Positions 25,879 through 34,390 of a DNA stretch of 64,000 nucleotides are shown piece after piece. The DNA comes from an uncultured Pelagibacteraceae bacterium. GTDB taxonomy: Bacteria > Pseudomonadota > Alphaproteobacteria > Pelagibacterales > Pelagibacteraceae. Under the pieces are notes generated by a model. That model was not told the origin of the DNA, did not search any database, and saw nothing but the letters and a program-made list of their open reading frames with translations. The DNA is taken from assembly GCA_902531175.1 (NCBI GenBank), contig CACADE010000003.1, forward strand, positions 124,001-188,000, read 5' to 3'. The translations under genes and the position numbers were made by a program. Every line of letters begins with the position of its first letter. Position 1 is the first letter of the stretch.

Positions 25879-27087
25879 ATGATCAATAAAATAAATAAAA
25901 GTATTCTAATTTTTTCTGTATTTGCCTTTGGCTTTTTTATATCAAATTTACTGAGATCAATTACCGCAACATTAACACCTGCTCTTTCAACTGAATTCAA
26001 TTTAAGTGCCGCAAATCTTGGACTTTTAGCTGGAGGATATTTTCTAGGGTTTTCGCTCATGCAAATTCCTACCGGTATGTTATTAGATAGATTTGGTCCA
26101 AAAAAAGTTATCGGATATTTATTAATCATTGCTCTTATTGGAACTATTTCATTTGCTTTTGCTAAAAGTTTTGCAGGTTTATTAATTTCTAGAATTTTCA
26201 TTGGTGTAGGTGTTGCTGCTTGTTTAATGGGTCCTTTAACTGGTTATAGAGTATGGTTTGAAGAAAAATATCAACAACGTGCAAATTCATGGATGTTGAT
26301 GGTTGCAAATTTTGGATTTGTTGCATCAACTCTACCAGTTCAAATTTTATTACCAATAATTGGTTGGCGATCTATTTTTTTAATTATAGCCTCTTTAATT
26401 TTGATAAGCATAATATTAATATCAATTTTAATACCTTCGTGGGAAACTAAGAGGGATGAAGACCAAAATAATAATCTTCAAAATCTTTCCCACATATGGA
26501 AAAATAAATTCTTTATTAGCTTAGTACCGCTTGCATTTTTTAATTATGGAGGCGTTCAAGCAATACAAACATTGTGGGCTGGACCATGGATGCTAAATGT
26601 AACAGGTTATGATGCAATACAAAGTGCGACAGGTTTATTTTGGATAAATGTAACTATGCTTTTTTCTTTTTTAATATGGGGATATTTTTTGCCAAAACTA
26701 TCTTCCAAGGGAATTGACAGTATGAGAATTGTAAAATTTACACTTCCTGTAAGTTATATAATTTTATTTTTAATAGTCATAATGGGAGACAAAGCTGGTG
26801 CAACCATGTTCACTCTTTATATTTTATCATCAATAGTAATTTCTTTAACCCAACCAGCAATAGCATTAAATTTTCCTACTAAACTAGCAGGAAAATCTTT
26901 AACTTCATTCAATGTATTTTTATTTTCTGGTACTTTTTTTGTACAATGGATAATTGGTTTAATAATAGATTTTTCCAGAAATTTAGGTGCTACTATTACA
27001 ATGAGCTATCAAATTTCTTTTTCAATTTTTTTATTTTTATGCATTTTAAGTTACTTATTTTTTTTAATATTAAATAAAAATGAATAA
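25879..27087 (+). CDS. Major facilitator superfamily transporter
   Basis: A 402-residue membrane protein with about 12 helices. The loop 2-3 signature reads PTGMLLDRFGPKKV (about residues 71-84), typical of MFS carriers with a D-R-x-G motif. The substrate is unknown. Divergent to ggt with only 30 bp between starts, so control may be shared. It overlaps the next gene by 8 nt, suggesting an operon of two transporters and a hydrolase. Confidence 0.9.
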   Translation: MINKINKSILIFSVFAFGFFISNLLRSITATLTPALSTEFNLSAANLGLLAGGYFLGFSLMQIPTGMLLDRFGPKKVIGYLLIIALIGTISFAFAKSFAGLLISRIFIGVGVAACLMGPLTGYRVWFEEKYQQRANSWMLMVANFGFVASTLPVQILLPIIGWRSIFLIIASLILISIILISILIPSWETKRDEDQNNNLQNLSHIWKNKFFISLVPLAFFNYGGVQAIQTLWAGPWMLNVTGYDAIQSATGLFWINVTMLFSFLIWGYFLPKLSSKGIDSMRIVKFTLPVSYIILFLIVIMGDKAGATMFTLYILSSIVISLTQPAIALNFPTKLAGKSLTSFNVFLFSGTFFVQWIIGLIIDFSRNLGATITMSYQISFSIFLFLCILSYLFFLILNKNE

Positions 27088-27982
27088 AAATTTTATCGGA
27101 TATTTTCTATTATTATTTCAGCCACTTTTTATGGCTAGTAATTTAATTGTAGCAAGAGGTGGTGTTGATGATGTTCCTCCCATATCTTTATCTTTTTGGA
27201 GATGGTTTATTTTTTTCATTATTTTATTCGTCCTAAATTATAAGTATTTAGTTGATAATTTTCAGACTATTAAAAAAGAGAGTAAAAGAAGTTTTTTTCT
27301 AGGTTTGATGGGATGTGGTGTTTGTGGAATATTTCCATATATGGCTGGTTCATCTACAACCATTGTTAATATGGGAATTCTTTATACTTCTTCACCAATA
27401 TTTATAATTTTAATCTCATATTTTCTTTTTAAAGATAAGATAAATATTTTCCAATTTATTGGCTTACTTTTTTGTCTAGTTGGAGTGTTTGCAGTAATTT
27501 TAAAGGGCGATATCAATTTACTTCTTGAATTAAAATTTGCTTCTGGAGATTTTTGGATGTTAGGAGCAGCATTAGGCTGGGCAATTTATACAGTTATGCT
27601 TTTTCAATGGAATTCAGAACTTAAATTTTTTCCAAGACTAACAATTATATCTTTCTTTGGTTTTTTATCTATTTTGCCTTTTTATTTTATAGAGCATTTT
27701 TATTTTGAAAAAACTTTATTTAATGAAGAATTTTATTATTGGATTTTGTTTGCAGCAATTTCTCCAGGTATAATCGCTTTCTCACTATACACATTAACTA
27801 TTAAATATTTAGGACCATCAACAACTGGTTTCACGCTATACCTCTATACAATTTATGGAGCTTTTTATGGAATAATATTTTTTTCAGAGATTTTGGAAAA
27901 TTATCATTTAATAGGTACCATATTTGTGTTTTTTGGCATTTATTTGGTAAGAAGAAAAAGTAAAAATGAAATTAAAGCCTAA
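27080..27982 (+). CDS. EamA/DMT-superfamily membrane transporter
   Basis: A 300-residue protein with about ten hydrophobic helices arranged as two repeats. The first EamA unit includes FRW-type sequence SFWRWFIFF near residue 40, and the second ends with GTIFVFFGIYLVRRK, a usual terminus. Such proteins export or import small metabolites. It overlaps both neighbours (8 nt with the MFS gene, 17 nt with the hydrolase gene). The substrate cannot be read from the sequence. Confidence 0.88.
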   Translation: MNKNFIGYFLLLFQPLFMASNLIVARGGVDDVPPISLSFWRWFIFFIILFVLNYKYLVDNFQTIKKESKRSFFLGLMGCGVCGIFPYMAGSSTTIVNMGILYTSSPIFIILISYFLFKDKINIFQFIGLLFCLVGVFAVILKGDINLLLELKFASGDFWMLGAALGWAIYTVMLFQWNSELKFFPRLTIISFFGFLSILPFYFIEHFYFEKTLFNEEFYYWILFAAISPGIIAFSLYTLTIKYLGPSTTGFTLYLYTIYGAFYGIIFFSEILENYHLIGTIFVFFGIYLVRRKSKNEIKA

Positions 27983-28778
27983 AATGTTATTTGCAAAAAT
28001 TCTGTTTTATATTTTTATTATTTACTTTGTAGTTTCTCTAATAGTTTATTTTTATCAAAGAAAATTATTATACCATCCTGGAGAAAATAATTATTTAGAT
28101 GAGGGACCTCTATCTCACAAAATCGAAAAAGTAACTATTCAATCTGATAATGATCTAGTTGGATGGTATTACAAAAAAAATAATAACTCTAAAACTTTGC
28201 TTTTTTTTCACGGAAATGCTGGAAAATTAGATAATAGAATTTATAAACTAAATGAGTTTGCAGATTTAGATTTAAACTATTTAATTTTTGCATATAGAGG
28301 CTTTAGTGGAAACAAAGGCAAACCAACAGAAATTGGACTTTACAAAGATGCAATTAAAGCCAAAGAATGGCTTAATCAAAACAATATAGAAGATAAAGAT
28401 ATTGTTCTCTATGGAGAGTCTCTTGGCACTGCTGTAGCAATAGAGACCGCAAGTAAGAATTTATTTGCAGGTATAATATTAGAGTCCCCATTTACATCCA
28501 TGGAGATTTTGGCACAAAAATATTACCCATATCTTCCTGCAAAAATTATTTTAAAAGATAAATACAAATCCATTGAAAAAATTAACAAAATAAAGTTTCC
28601 CATGCATGTGATGCACGGAAAAAAGGATAATATTGTGCCATTTTATATGGGTGAAGAAATATTTAATAAATATGGTGGAGTTAAGTCAAATTATTTTAAT
28701 GACAACGATGATCATATGATGGAATTTAATAAAGGTTTAATTCAATCAATCGATAATTTTATAAAAAGTTTAAATTAA
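27966..28778 (+). CDS. Membrane-anchored alpha/beta hydrolase (BEM46/YfhR-like)
   Basis: A 270-residue serine hydrolase with an N-terminal membrane helix (ILFYIFIIYFVVSLIVYFY), so it is anchored to the inner membrane. The oxyanion HGNAGKLDNR segment, nucleophile elbow GESLG (Ser152), acid in HGKKDNIVPF (about Asp220) and late His in DDHMMEF are all present. Family members are esterases or thioesterases of uncertain substrate. An internal ATG at residue 7 is an alternative start; the first ATG overlaps the upstream transporter gene by 17 nt. Confidence 0.85.
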   Translation: MKLKPKMLFAKILFYIFIIYFVVSLIVYFYQRKLLYHPGENNYLDEGPLSHKIEKVTIQSDNDLVGWYYKKNNNSKTLLFFHGNAGKLDNRIYKLNEFADLDLNYLIFAYRGFSGNKGKPTEIGLYKDAIKAKEWLNQNNIEDKDIVLYGESLGTAVAIETASKNLFAGIILESPFTSMEILAQKYYPYLPAKIILKDKYKSIEKINKIKFPMHVMHGKKDNIVPFYMGEEIFNKYGGVKSNYFNDNDDHMMEFNKGLIQSIDNFIKSLN

Positions 28779-28826
28779 GACATAATTTAAACAAATCCAC
28801 ATCACTTTTAAATTATAATTTTAGAT

Positions 28827-29390
28827 ATGTTTAAATTTCTTTTATTACTTTTTTTATTAATATTGCCAACAAAACTTAGTTCAGAAATAAATAATGAGTA
28901 CTATGATAACAATTATTTCCATATTGGAAAAATGAACTCTTACAATAGCGAGTTCACTCTATATTTTAAAACACGGAAGAAAGCTATTTTAGCAAAGGGA
29001 GAATTTTCTAATTATATCAATGATTTTCCACAGGACTTATACTTATATGATAAAAATTTAAATAAAGATTACCCTTTGATTTCATATGACTGGTTTCCAA
29101 AAAAAGTAAAAAAAATTTCAAAAAAATATAATTACCCACTTTTCCCAGAGGATTTTGCTTACTATTTATTAAATGACAACAACACTTTAATTTTGATAAG
29201 TGCAAAAAAAAATTTTTATGAAAATTTAAAATATGACATAAAAAATAATAAGCTAGAAATTGCTAAGACTTCTGGCAAATTAAATTTTATAATCTCTTCT
29301 TATGCTGAAAACTGTGGTTATAAATCTCTAAAAAATAATTTTGAGTGCAACATTTATAAACCTTTAATTTCTAAAAATTTGCTTAATTAA
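28827..29390 (+). CDS. Exported protein of unknown function
   Basis: A 187-residue protein with a clear N-terminal signal (FKFLLLLFLLILPTKLSSE) and a hydrophilic, Lys/Asn/Tyr-rich mature part. Two cysteines near the end (ENCGYKSLKNNFECNIYKP) could form a disulfide. I do not recognise a family. Its 3' end overlaps the convergent ftsY gene by 8 nt. The 48-bp upstream gap contains only AT-rich sequence with a small palindrome. Confidence 0.7.
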   Translation: MFKFLLLLFLLILPTKLSSEINNEYYDNNYFHIGKMNSYNSEFTLYFKTRKKAILAKGEFSNYINDFPQDLYLYDKNLNKDYPLISYDWFPKKVKKISKKYNYPLFPEDFAYYLLNDNNTLILISAKKNFYENLKYDIKNNKLEIAKTSGKLNFIISSYAENCGYKSLKNNFECNIYKPLISKNLLN

Positions 29391-30300
29391 CTTGGGTAAA
29401 TGCACTTGCAAACTTCTCAGCTTCAAATATTTGTAAGTCATCCTCTTTTTCTCCAAGCCCGAGACCAACAATAGGTACTTTATATTTCTTTGAAATCGCA
29501 ATTAATATTCCACCTTTTGCAGTTCCATCAAGTTTTGTCATTATGATGCCTGTGATTGGAAGTAATTTATTAAATTCTTCGAGTTGATTAATTATATTTT
29601 GTCCCGATGTTGCATCTAAAACTAAGATAACCTCGTGAGGTGCTGTTTCATCACTTTTTTTAATTACATTCCCTATTTTTTTTAATTCATCCATTAAATT
29701 CTTTTTATTTTGTAATCTTCCTGCCGTGTCTACTATTACTTGATTTATGTTTTGACTTTGAGCTATTTCCATTGCTTTAAAAGCAACTGAAGCCGGATCA
29801 GAACCAGGATCTGATTTTACAATTTTAGCATCAACCCTGTTAGCCCATTCTTCTAATTGATCAATAGCAGCTGCTCTAAATGTATCGCATGCTGAAAAAA
29901 GAACTTTATTATTATTTTGTATAAATATTTTTCCTAATTTTCCAATAGTAGTTGTCTTACCAACTCCATTAACACCTGAAACTAGTATTATATTTGTCTT
30001 TTCCTTTTTTAAAAAAAAATCTTTTTTTTCTAGGGGTGTCATTAGTTCTAAAATATAATTATTTAGTATTTCGAAAACTTCCTTGATTGGATCATTTTTA
30101 GGATCAATCTTTTTTTGAGCAATTATAGATTTTATCTCTGATGCTGCATCTATGCCCACATCTGAGCCGATCAAGAATTCTTCTATTTTATCAAGAGTTG
30201 CATCGTCAATTTCTTTCTTAACTATTATTTCTTTAAGGCCTGATGCTATATTGCTTGCACTTCTTTTAAATCCGATTTTAAATTTTTCAAAAATACCCAT
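29383..30300 (-). CDS. ftsY: Signal recognition particle receptor FtsY
   Basis: SRP receptor GTPase (305 residues) that docks Ffh-ribosome complexes at the membrane. The NG domain is complete: N-domain helices to about residue 95, G1 GVNGVGKTTTIGKL, DTFRAAA, DTAGRLQNKKNL, and TKLDGTAKGG. It lacks the long acidic A domain of E. coli FtsY and starts almost directly at the N domain (MGIFEKFKIGFKRSASNIAS), so membrane targeting relies on the N-terminal amphipathic helix. It is downstream of dapF with a 1-nt overlap and close to ffh, its functional partner. Confidence 0.95.
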   Translation of the reverse strand: MGIFEKFKIGFKRSASNIASGLKEIIVKKEIDDATLDKIEEFLIGSDVGIDAASEIKSIIAQKKIDPKNDPIKEVFEILNNYILELMTPLEKKDFFLKKEKTNIILVSGVNGVGKTTTIGKLGKIFIQNNNKVLFSACDTFRAAAIDQLEEWANRVDAKIVKSDPGSDPASVAFKAMEIAQSQNINQVIVDTAGRLQNKKNLMDELKKIGNVIKKSDETAPHEVILVLDATSGQNIINQLEEFNKLLPITGIIMTKLDGTAKGGILIAISKKYKVPIVGLGLGEKEDDLQIFEAEKFASAFTQVN

Positions 30301-31124
30301 TATATTTTGATATTAATCTTTTCAATTTCAGATACAGGACCTCTCATTTTTATATTTAATTCATTATCAATTTGAATATTTAAAATTCCTGTTGAAAATT
30401 CTATTTTTGAATTACTGTTTTGTAGTTGATTTAAATTAGCTGCGACTGCTGTTGCACATGCTGCAGTCCCGCAAGCTTTTGTTAAACCTGCACCCCTCTC
30501 CCAAACTTTAATTTTGTAATGTTTTTCACTAATTTTTTGAGCTATTGTGACATTACATTTTTCAGGGAAAACTTCATGATTTTCTATTAATGGTCCATAT
30601 TTTTTTAAATTTATTTTTTCTATATCTTCACAAAAATATACTACATGAGGGTTACCAACATTCACTGCAATACCACCATTAATTTTATTTCCGTCAATAT
30701 CAATCATACCAAGTGATAGATTTTTAGTATCAAGATTTTTACTTAAAGGAATTTTGTTCCACTCTAAATTTGGAGTTCCAATTATCGTTTCAACATCTTT
30801 ATTATTAAGAACTTTAGATTTTAATATTTTTGAGGATACCAAAATTTCAATTTCTTTTTTATTTTTTTCAATACTTAGTAAATAAGCAACACATCTAGTT
30901 CCATTTCCACATGCATCTGAGCGGCTTCCATCCGAGTTAAAAAAAGCAACATCAGCATCAGCTTTTTGACTTTTGTTTATGTAGATCAACTGATCGCACC
31001 CTATGAAATCTCTGTCACAAATTTTTAAGATTTGGTCATTTGATAAGTTTAAACTATTTATCCTCTGATCAATAATAACAAAGTCGTTACCTAATCCATC
31101 CATTTTAAATGCTTCAAATTCCAT
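30300..31124 (-). CDS. dapF: Diaminopimelate epimerase
   Basis: Interconverts LL- and meso-diaminopimelate for lysine and peptidoglycan synthesis. The 274-residue protein has the two catalytic cysteines in DACGNGTRC and KACGTAACAT, and FKMDGLGNDF near the N-terminus. ATG 31124 gives MEFEAFKMDGLGND; the internal Met at residue 8 is a less likely start. Divergent from ffh, with a 159-bp intergenic region that is almost filled by the ffh promoter and leader RNA. It is co-transcribed with ftsY. Confidence 0.95.
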   Translation of the reverse strand: MEFEAFKMDGLGNDFVIIDQRINSLNLSNDQILKICDRDFIGCDQLIYINKSQKADADVAFFNSDGSRSDACGNGTRCVAYLLSIEKNKKEIEILVSSKILKSKVLNNKDVETIIGTPNLEWNKIPLSKNLDTKNLSLGMIDIDGNKINGGIAVNVGNPHVVYFCEDIEKINLKKYGPLIENHEVFPEKCNVTIAQKISEKHYKIKVWERGAGLTKACGTAACATAVAANLNQLQNSNSKIEFSTGILNIQIDNELNIKMRGPVSEIEKINIKI

Positions 31125-31147
31125 ATAAATAATACTTAACTTATTTA

Positions 31148-31173
31148 TTGACTTTTTGAACCTCTAATATAAT
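31148..31173 (+). promoter_or_regulatory. Putative promoter for the ffh operon
   Basis: A perfect TATAAT at 31168-31173 with TTGACT at 31148-31153. The 14-bp spacing is shorter than the usual 17, so the -35 assignment is weak. A start 6-8 nt after the -10 would put transcription near 31180, just before the structured leader. Confidence 0.5.
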
Positions 31174-31179
31174 TTACGC

Positions 31180-31283
31180 GAACTTCCGCAAAATACAGCA
31201 ATTTGCGGTGTCTTTGGAAACAAAGAGATCGACACCAGTCAGCGAGGGTTCGCCCACTGGTGCGATACTTGCTGTGCGAAATT
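31180..31283 (+). ncRNA. Structured 5' leader RNA upstream of ffh (candidate cis-regulatory element)
   Basis: About 100 nt, GC-rich for this genome, ending at the ffh start codon (31284). Pairings seen: GGTGTC 31207-31212 with GACACC 31231-31236, and inside it TCTTTG/CAAAGA closed by a GAAA loop (31217-31220); CAGT 31236-31239 with ACTG 31256-31259, and inside it GGG/CCC around TTCG (31249-31252); ACAGCAA 31195-31201 with TTGCTGT 31269-31275; TTC-CGC 31184-31189 with GCGAA 31276-31280. An alternative stem, CCGCAAA 31186-31192 with TTTGCGG 31202-31208, is exclusive with the closing stem but leaves ACAGCAA in its loop, free to form a pseudoknot with TTGCTGT. It does not contain the GGAAGG/AGCAG core of 4.5S SRP RNA. 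I vaguely recall an ffh-associated Pelagibacter RNA motif but cannot confirm identity. Confidence 0.7.
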
Positions 31284-32642
31284 ATGTTTGAAAATTTAAC
31301 TAATAAATTTGAAGAAATTTTTTCTTCATTAAAAAAAGCTCCTTCTCTTGATGAAAAGCAAGTTGACGAGGGTTTAAAAGGTATAAGGTTGGCTTTGTTA
31401 GAAGCCGATGTTTCATTAGACGTAGTTAAGGAGTTTATTAGTAGAGTTAAGCCCAAAGCGCTAGGTCAGGAAATTATAAGATCAACTTCTCCCGGGGATA
31501 TGGTTGTAAAAATCGTTTATGACGAAATAGTATCTTTTTTAGGTGATAAGAATTCTGAAATCTCCCTTAATGCTGTCCCTCCAGTTCCAATCATGTTAGT
31601 TGGATTGCAAGGTTCAGGAAAAACCACAACAACCTCAAAATTAGCAAAATTTTTAGAAAAAAATAATAAGAAAAAAGTAATGATGGCTAGTTTAGACGTT
31701 TACAGACCTGCCGCGCAAGAGCAATTGAGACTTTTGGGTGAACAAAATAATATTGAAACTTTGCCAATTATAGAGGGCCAGCTTCCAGCTGATATTTGTA
31801 GAAGAGCTTTAAGTGCTGCAAATTTAAATGGTTGTGAAGTAGTTTTATTTGATACCGCTGGAAGAACACAAATAGATTTTCAAATGATGAATGAAATCAA
31901 GCAAATTGAAACTATTATTAATCCTGCAGAAACTATACTAGTAGCAGATTCTCTAACAGGTCAAGTTGCTGCTAATGTAGCCAAGGAATTTAAAAATACA
32001 GTAAATTTGAGCGGTATTATACTTACAAGAGCAGATGGAGATGGAAGAGGTGGAGCAGCATTGAGTATGAAATATGTTGCTGAAGTACCCATAAAGTTTC
32101 TTGGTGTTGGAGAAAAAATTGAGAATTTTGAAGTTTTCCATCCTGATCGAATTGCAAATAGAATTTTGGGAATGGGAGATATCGTTTCCTTAGTTGAAAA
32201 AGCTTCAGAAGATTTAGATCAAGAAAATTTAAAGAAAACAGAAGAGAAACTTAAAAAAGGTCAATTCTCGATGGAAGATTATCTTTCTCAATTACGTCAA
32301 ATGAAAAAGATGGGTGGAATAGAAGGCATAATGTCATTTCTCCCTGGAGTTTCAAAAATTAAATCACAAATGGACCAATCAGGAATAGATGAAAAAATTA
32401 TAACTCAAAATGAAGCTGTTATTTTATCAATGACAAAGCAAGAAAGAGAAAATCCTAAAATTATAAATGGATCAAGAAAAAAAAGAATTGCTAATGGCTC
32501 AGGTACAGACATTGCCACTATCAATAAGTTGTTAAAACAATTTAAGATGATGTCAGAAATGATGAAAAAAATGTCTAAAGGAAATATGAAAGGAATGGCG
32601 GATAAAGGGATCCCGCCTGAACTATTTAATCAATTAAAATAA
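31284..32642 (+). CDS. ffh: Signal recognition particle protein Ffh
   Basis: The SRP54 GTPase that binds signal peptides and 4.5S RNA. From ATG 31284 it is 452 residues (MFENLTNKFEEIFSSLKK), the usual length. The G domain has GLQGSGKTTTTSKLAKFL, DTAGRTQIDFQMM and RADGDGRGGAALSMK; the C-terminal M domain is rich in Met (QFKMMSEMMKKMSKGNMKGM). An in-frame upstream start at 31203 would add 27 residues encoded by the structured leader and unlike any Ffh, so it is rejected. There is no Shine-Dalgarno; the closing stem of the leader lies where one would be. Confidence 0.96.
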   Translation: MFENLTNKFEEIFSSLKKAPSLDEKQVDEGLKGIRLALLEADVSLDVVKEFISRVKPKALGQEIIRSTSPGDMVVKIVYDEIVSFLGDKNSEISLNAVPPVPIMLVGLQGSGKTTTTSKLAKFLEKNNKKKVMMASLDVYRPAAQEQLRLLGEQNNIETLPIIEGQLPADICRRALSAANLNGCEVVLFDTAGRTQIDFQMMNEIKQIETIINPAETILVADSLTGQVAANVAKEFKNTVNLSGIILTRADGDGRGGAALSMKYVAEVPIKFLGVGEKIENFEVFHPDRIANRILGMGDIVSLVEKASEDLDQENLKKTEEKLKKGQFSMEDYLSQLRQMKKMGGIEGIMSFLPGVSKIKSQMDQSGIDEKIITQNEAVILSMTKQERENPKIINGSRKKRIANGSGTDIATINKLLKQFKMMSEMMKKMSKGNMKGMADKGIPPELFNQLK

Positions 32643-32656
32643 AGGAGATATAAGTA

Positions 32657-33103
32657 ATGTTAAAAATGAGACTATCAATGGGAGGTACTAAAAAAAGGCC
32701 AGTATATAAAATTGTTGTGGCTGATAGTAGATTTCCAAGAGACGGAAGGTTTATAGAAAAATTAGGTTTTTATAATCCGTTATTACCTAAGGATAAAAAG
32801 GAAAGAATTGGCTTAGATTCCGAGCGAATTAAATATTGGTTAGGTCAAGGAGCTCAGCCAACAACAAGAGTTGCAAGGTTATTGGGAGAAAACGATATAA
32901 TGCCAATGCCTGAAAAAGGAAACAATCCTCAAAAAGCAATTCCTAAAAAAGATAGAAAAAAAGCTGACGAAGGTGGAGAAGCGAAACCAGAAGGAGATGT
33001 ATCTAAACCAGCAGAAGCACCTAAGGAAGAAGCTAAGCCAGCAGAAGCACCTAAGGAAGAAGCTAAGCCAGCAGAAGCACCAAAGGAAGAAGAAAAAAAA
33101 TAA
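32657..33103 (+). CDS. rpsP: 30S ribosomal protein S16 with repetitive acidic/basic C-terminal tail
   Basis: S16 (148 residues; core about 85-90). The core [25 protein letters not shown] is canonical; after about residue 105 the tail becomes low-complexity Lys/Glu/Pro/Ala and ends in three [10 protein letters not shown]-type units (residues 117-146). AAAGGAGAT 8 nt upstream of ATG is a good ribosome site. The trmD start overlaps its stop by one base. The expected intervening gene rimM is not present here. Confidence 0.95.
   Translation: MLKMRLSMGGTKKRPVYKIVVADSRFPRDGRFIEKLGFYNPLLPKDKKERIGLDSERIKYWLGQGAQPTTRVARLLGENDIMPMPEKGNNPQKAIPKKDRKKADEGGEAKPEGDVSKPAEAPKEEAKPAEAPKEEAKPAEAPKEEEKK
33005..33094 (+). 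repeat. Three tandem 30-bp repeats within rpsP
   Basis: Units 33005-33034, 33035-33064 and 33065-33094 each encode [10 protein letters not shown] (the last ends in E). Units 1 and 2 differ at one base and unit 3 at a few, indicating recent slippage or unequal crossover. Confidence 0.95.
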
Positions 33104-33798
33104 TGTTAGAAGCTCGTATATTCACACTATATCCAGATTTTTTTCCAGGCTATTTAGGCCAAGGTATTTTTGGTAAAGCACTATCAGAGAATAAATGGAA
33201 AATAGATACTGTGGATATAAGAGAGTATGCATTTGATAAGCATAAAACTGTTGATGACACTCCTTATGGAGGAGGTGAAGGTATGTTAATGAAAGCAGAT
33301 GTATTAGCAAAATCAATAGATAAGAATGTTAAAGATGGCGAAAAGATTATTTATCTAAGTCCAAAGGGTAAGTTGTTCAATCATCAATTAGCAAAACAAC
33401 TATCTCAAGAAAAAACAATAAATATAATTTGTGGACACTTTGAAGGAGTTGATGAAAGATTGTTAAAAACAAGAAATATTGAGGAAGTAAGTATAGGAGA
33501 CTTTGTTTTATCTGGAGGTGAAGGAGCTTCGTTTGTAATTCTTGATGCAATTTTAAGATTTATTCCTGGTATTCTTGGTAATACAAATTCAGCTAAAGAA
33601 GAAAGTTTTGAAAACGGACTTTTAGAGTATCCTCAATTTACAAAACCTCAAATATGGGAGGAAAAAAGTGTTCCAGATGTGCTATTATCAGGCGATCACG
33701 CCAAAATTAAAGACTGGCGTTTATCTCAATCTGAGGCTATAACACGCGACCGAAGACCGGATTTGTGGCAATTATATAAAAAGACTAAAGAGAATTAA
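33103..33798 (+). CDS. trmD: tRNA (guanine-N1)-methyltransferase TrmD
   Basis: Methylates G37 next to the anticodon in tRNAs reading CNN codons, preventing frameshifting. The 231-residue protein shows the SPOUT trefoil-knot region [28 protein letters not shown], and [29 protein letters not shown], as well as an EYPQFTKP segment in the linker. Its start overlaps the rpsP stop by 1 nt (TAATG), and rplS follows after 1 nt. Normal gene order except for missing rimM. Confidence 0.95.
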   Translation: MLEARIFTLYPDFFPGYLGQGIFGKALSENKWKIDTVDIREYAFDKHKTVDDTPYGGGEGMLMKADVLAKSIDKNVKDGEKIIYLSPKGKLFNHQLAKQLSQEKTINIICGHFEGVDERLLKTRNIEEVSIGDFVLSGGEGASFVILDAILRFIPGILGNTNSAKEESFENGLLEYPQFTKPQIWEEKSVPDVLLSGDHAKIKDWRLSQSEAITRDRRPDLWQLYKKTKEN

Positions 33799-33799
33799 A

Positions 33800-34381
33800 A
33801 TGAAGACAATTGAAGAAATTAATCAATCTAAAGTAAAAAAAATTATTTCTGAGAGAAAGCATCCAGAATTTTTCCCAGGTGATATTGTTAAAGTAGGAGT
33901 TAGAATAACTGAAGGAAAAAGAGATCGTATTCAATATTTTGAAGGTGTGTGTATTGCAAAAAAAAATAGAGATATCAATTCTTCTTTTACTGTAAGAAAA
34001 ATTTCTTTTGGTGAGGGTGTGGAAAGAACATTTGCTTTATATAGTCCGATTGTAGATACAATTAAAGTTGTAAGGTCAGGAAAAGTTAGAAGAGCCAAGT
34101 TATATTATTTGAGAGATAGAACAGGTAAATCCGCAAGAATTGCAGAAAAAATTAAAAAGAAAATAGGTATAGATGTCGAAACTAAGATTCACGAAGTAAC
34201 AGAAGAAAATGTTATGCCTGATACAGAGCAAAAAACAGCAGACAGCCCACAAGATACCAATAAAGATGCTCCAAAAGTAGAAGCAAAAAAACCAGAAGAT
34301 AAAAAAGAAACTAAAGAAGAAACCCCATCAGTAGAAAAAAAAACTGATGAAAAAAAAGAAAATCCTGAAGTAAAAAAATAA
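33800..34381 (+). CDS. rplS: 50S ribosomal protein L19 with charged C-terminal extension
   Basis: L19 (193 residues; usual about 115-130). The core [22 protein letters not shown] and the [23 protein letters not shown] segment are canonical. Residues from about 135 to the end form a low-complexity Lys/Glu/Asp/Pro tail ([20 protein letters not shown] and onward), presumably disordered on the ribosome surface. Last gene of the ffh-rpsP-trmD-rplS group; leuC starts 9 nt downstream. Confidence 0.95.
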   Translation: MKTIEEINQSKVKKIISERKHPEFFPGDIVKVGVRITEGKRDRIQYFEGVCIAKKNRDINSSFTVRKISFGEGVERTFALYSPIVDTIKVVRSGKVRRAKLYYLRDRTGKSARIAEKIKKKIGIDVETKIHEVTEENVMPDTEQKTADSPQDTNKDAPKVEAKKPEDKKETKEETPSVEKKTDEKKENPEVKK

Positions 34382-34390
34382 TTTTTTACA

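Noticed and set aside
25845-26201. A 118-codon minus-strand frame ahead of ggt
   Set aside because: It overlaps the start of the MFS gene, whose signature loop and helices are clear. The antisense product has no domain, so the frame is a shadow.
31184-31280. A tRNA gene, suggested by GGGTTCGCCC
   Set aside because: No cloverleaf can be drawn: there is no acceptor stem of 7 bp with a proper anticodon arm, and the T-arm-like sequence is a short TTCG hairpin.
31203-31283. An upstream extension of ffh by 27 codons
   Set aside because: The extra residues (MRCLWKQRDRHQS and onward) match no Ffh and are encoded by the strongly base-paired leader. ATG 31284 gives the standard N-terminus.
31180-31283. 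4.5S SRP RNA next to ffh
   Set aside because: The conserved SRP core (GGAAGG with AGCAG opposite, long hairpin) is absent. The element abuts the ffh start codon and folds into separate short hairpins, which suits a leader rather than an SRP RNA.
32973-33176. A Lys/Gln-rich frame overlapping the rpsP tail
   Set aside because: It is a frame-shifted reading of the 30-bp repeats and runs into trmD. Both real genes have diagnostic motifs in other frames.
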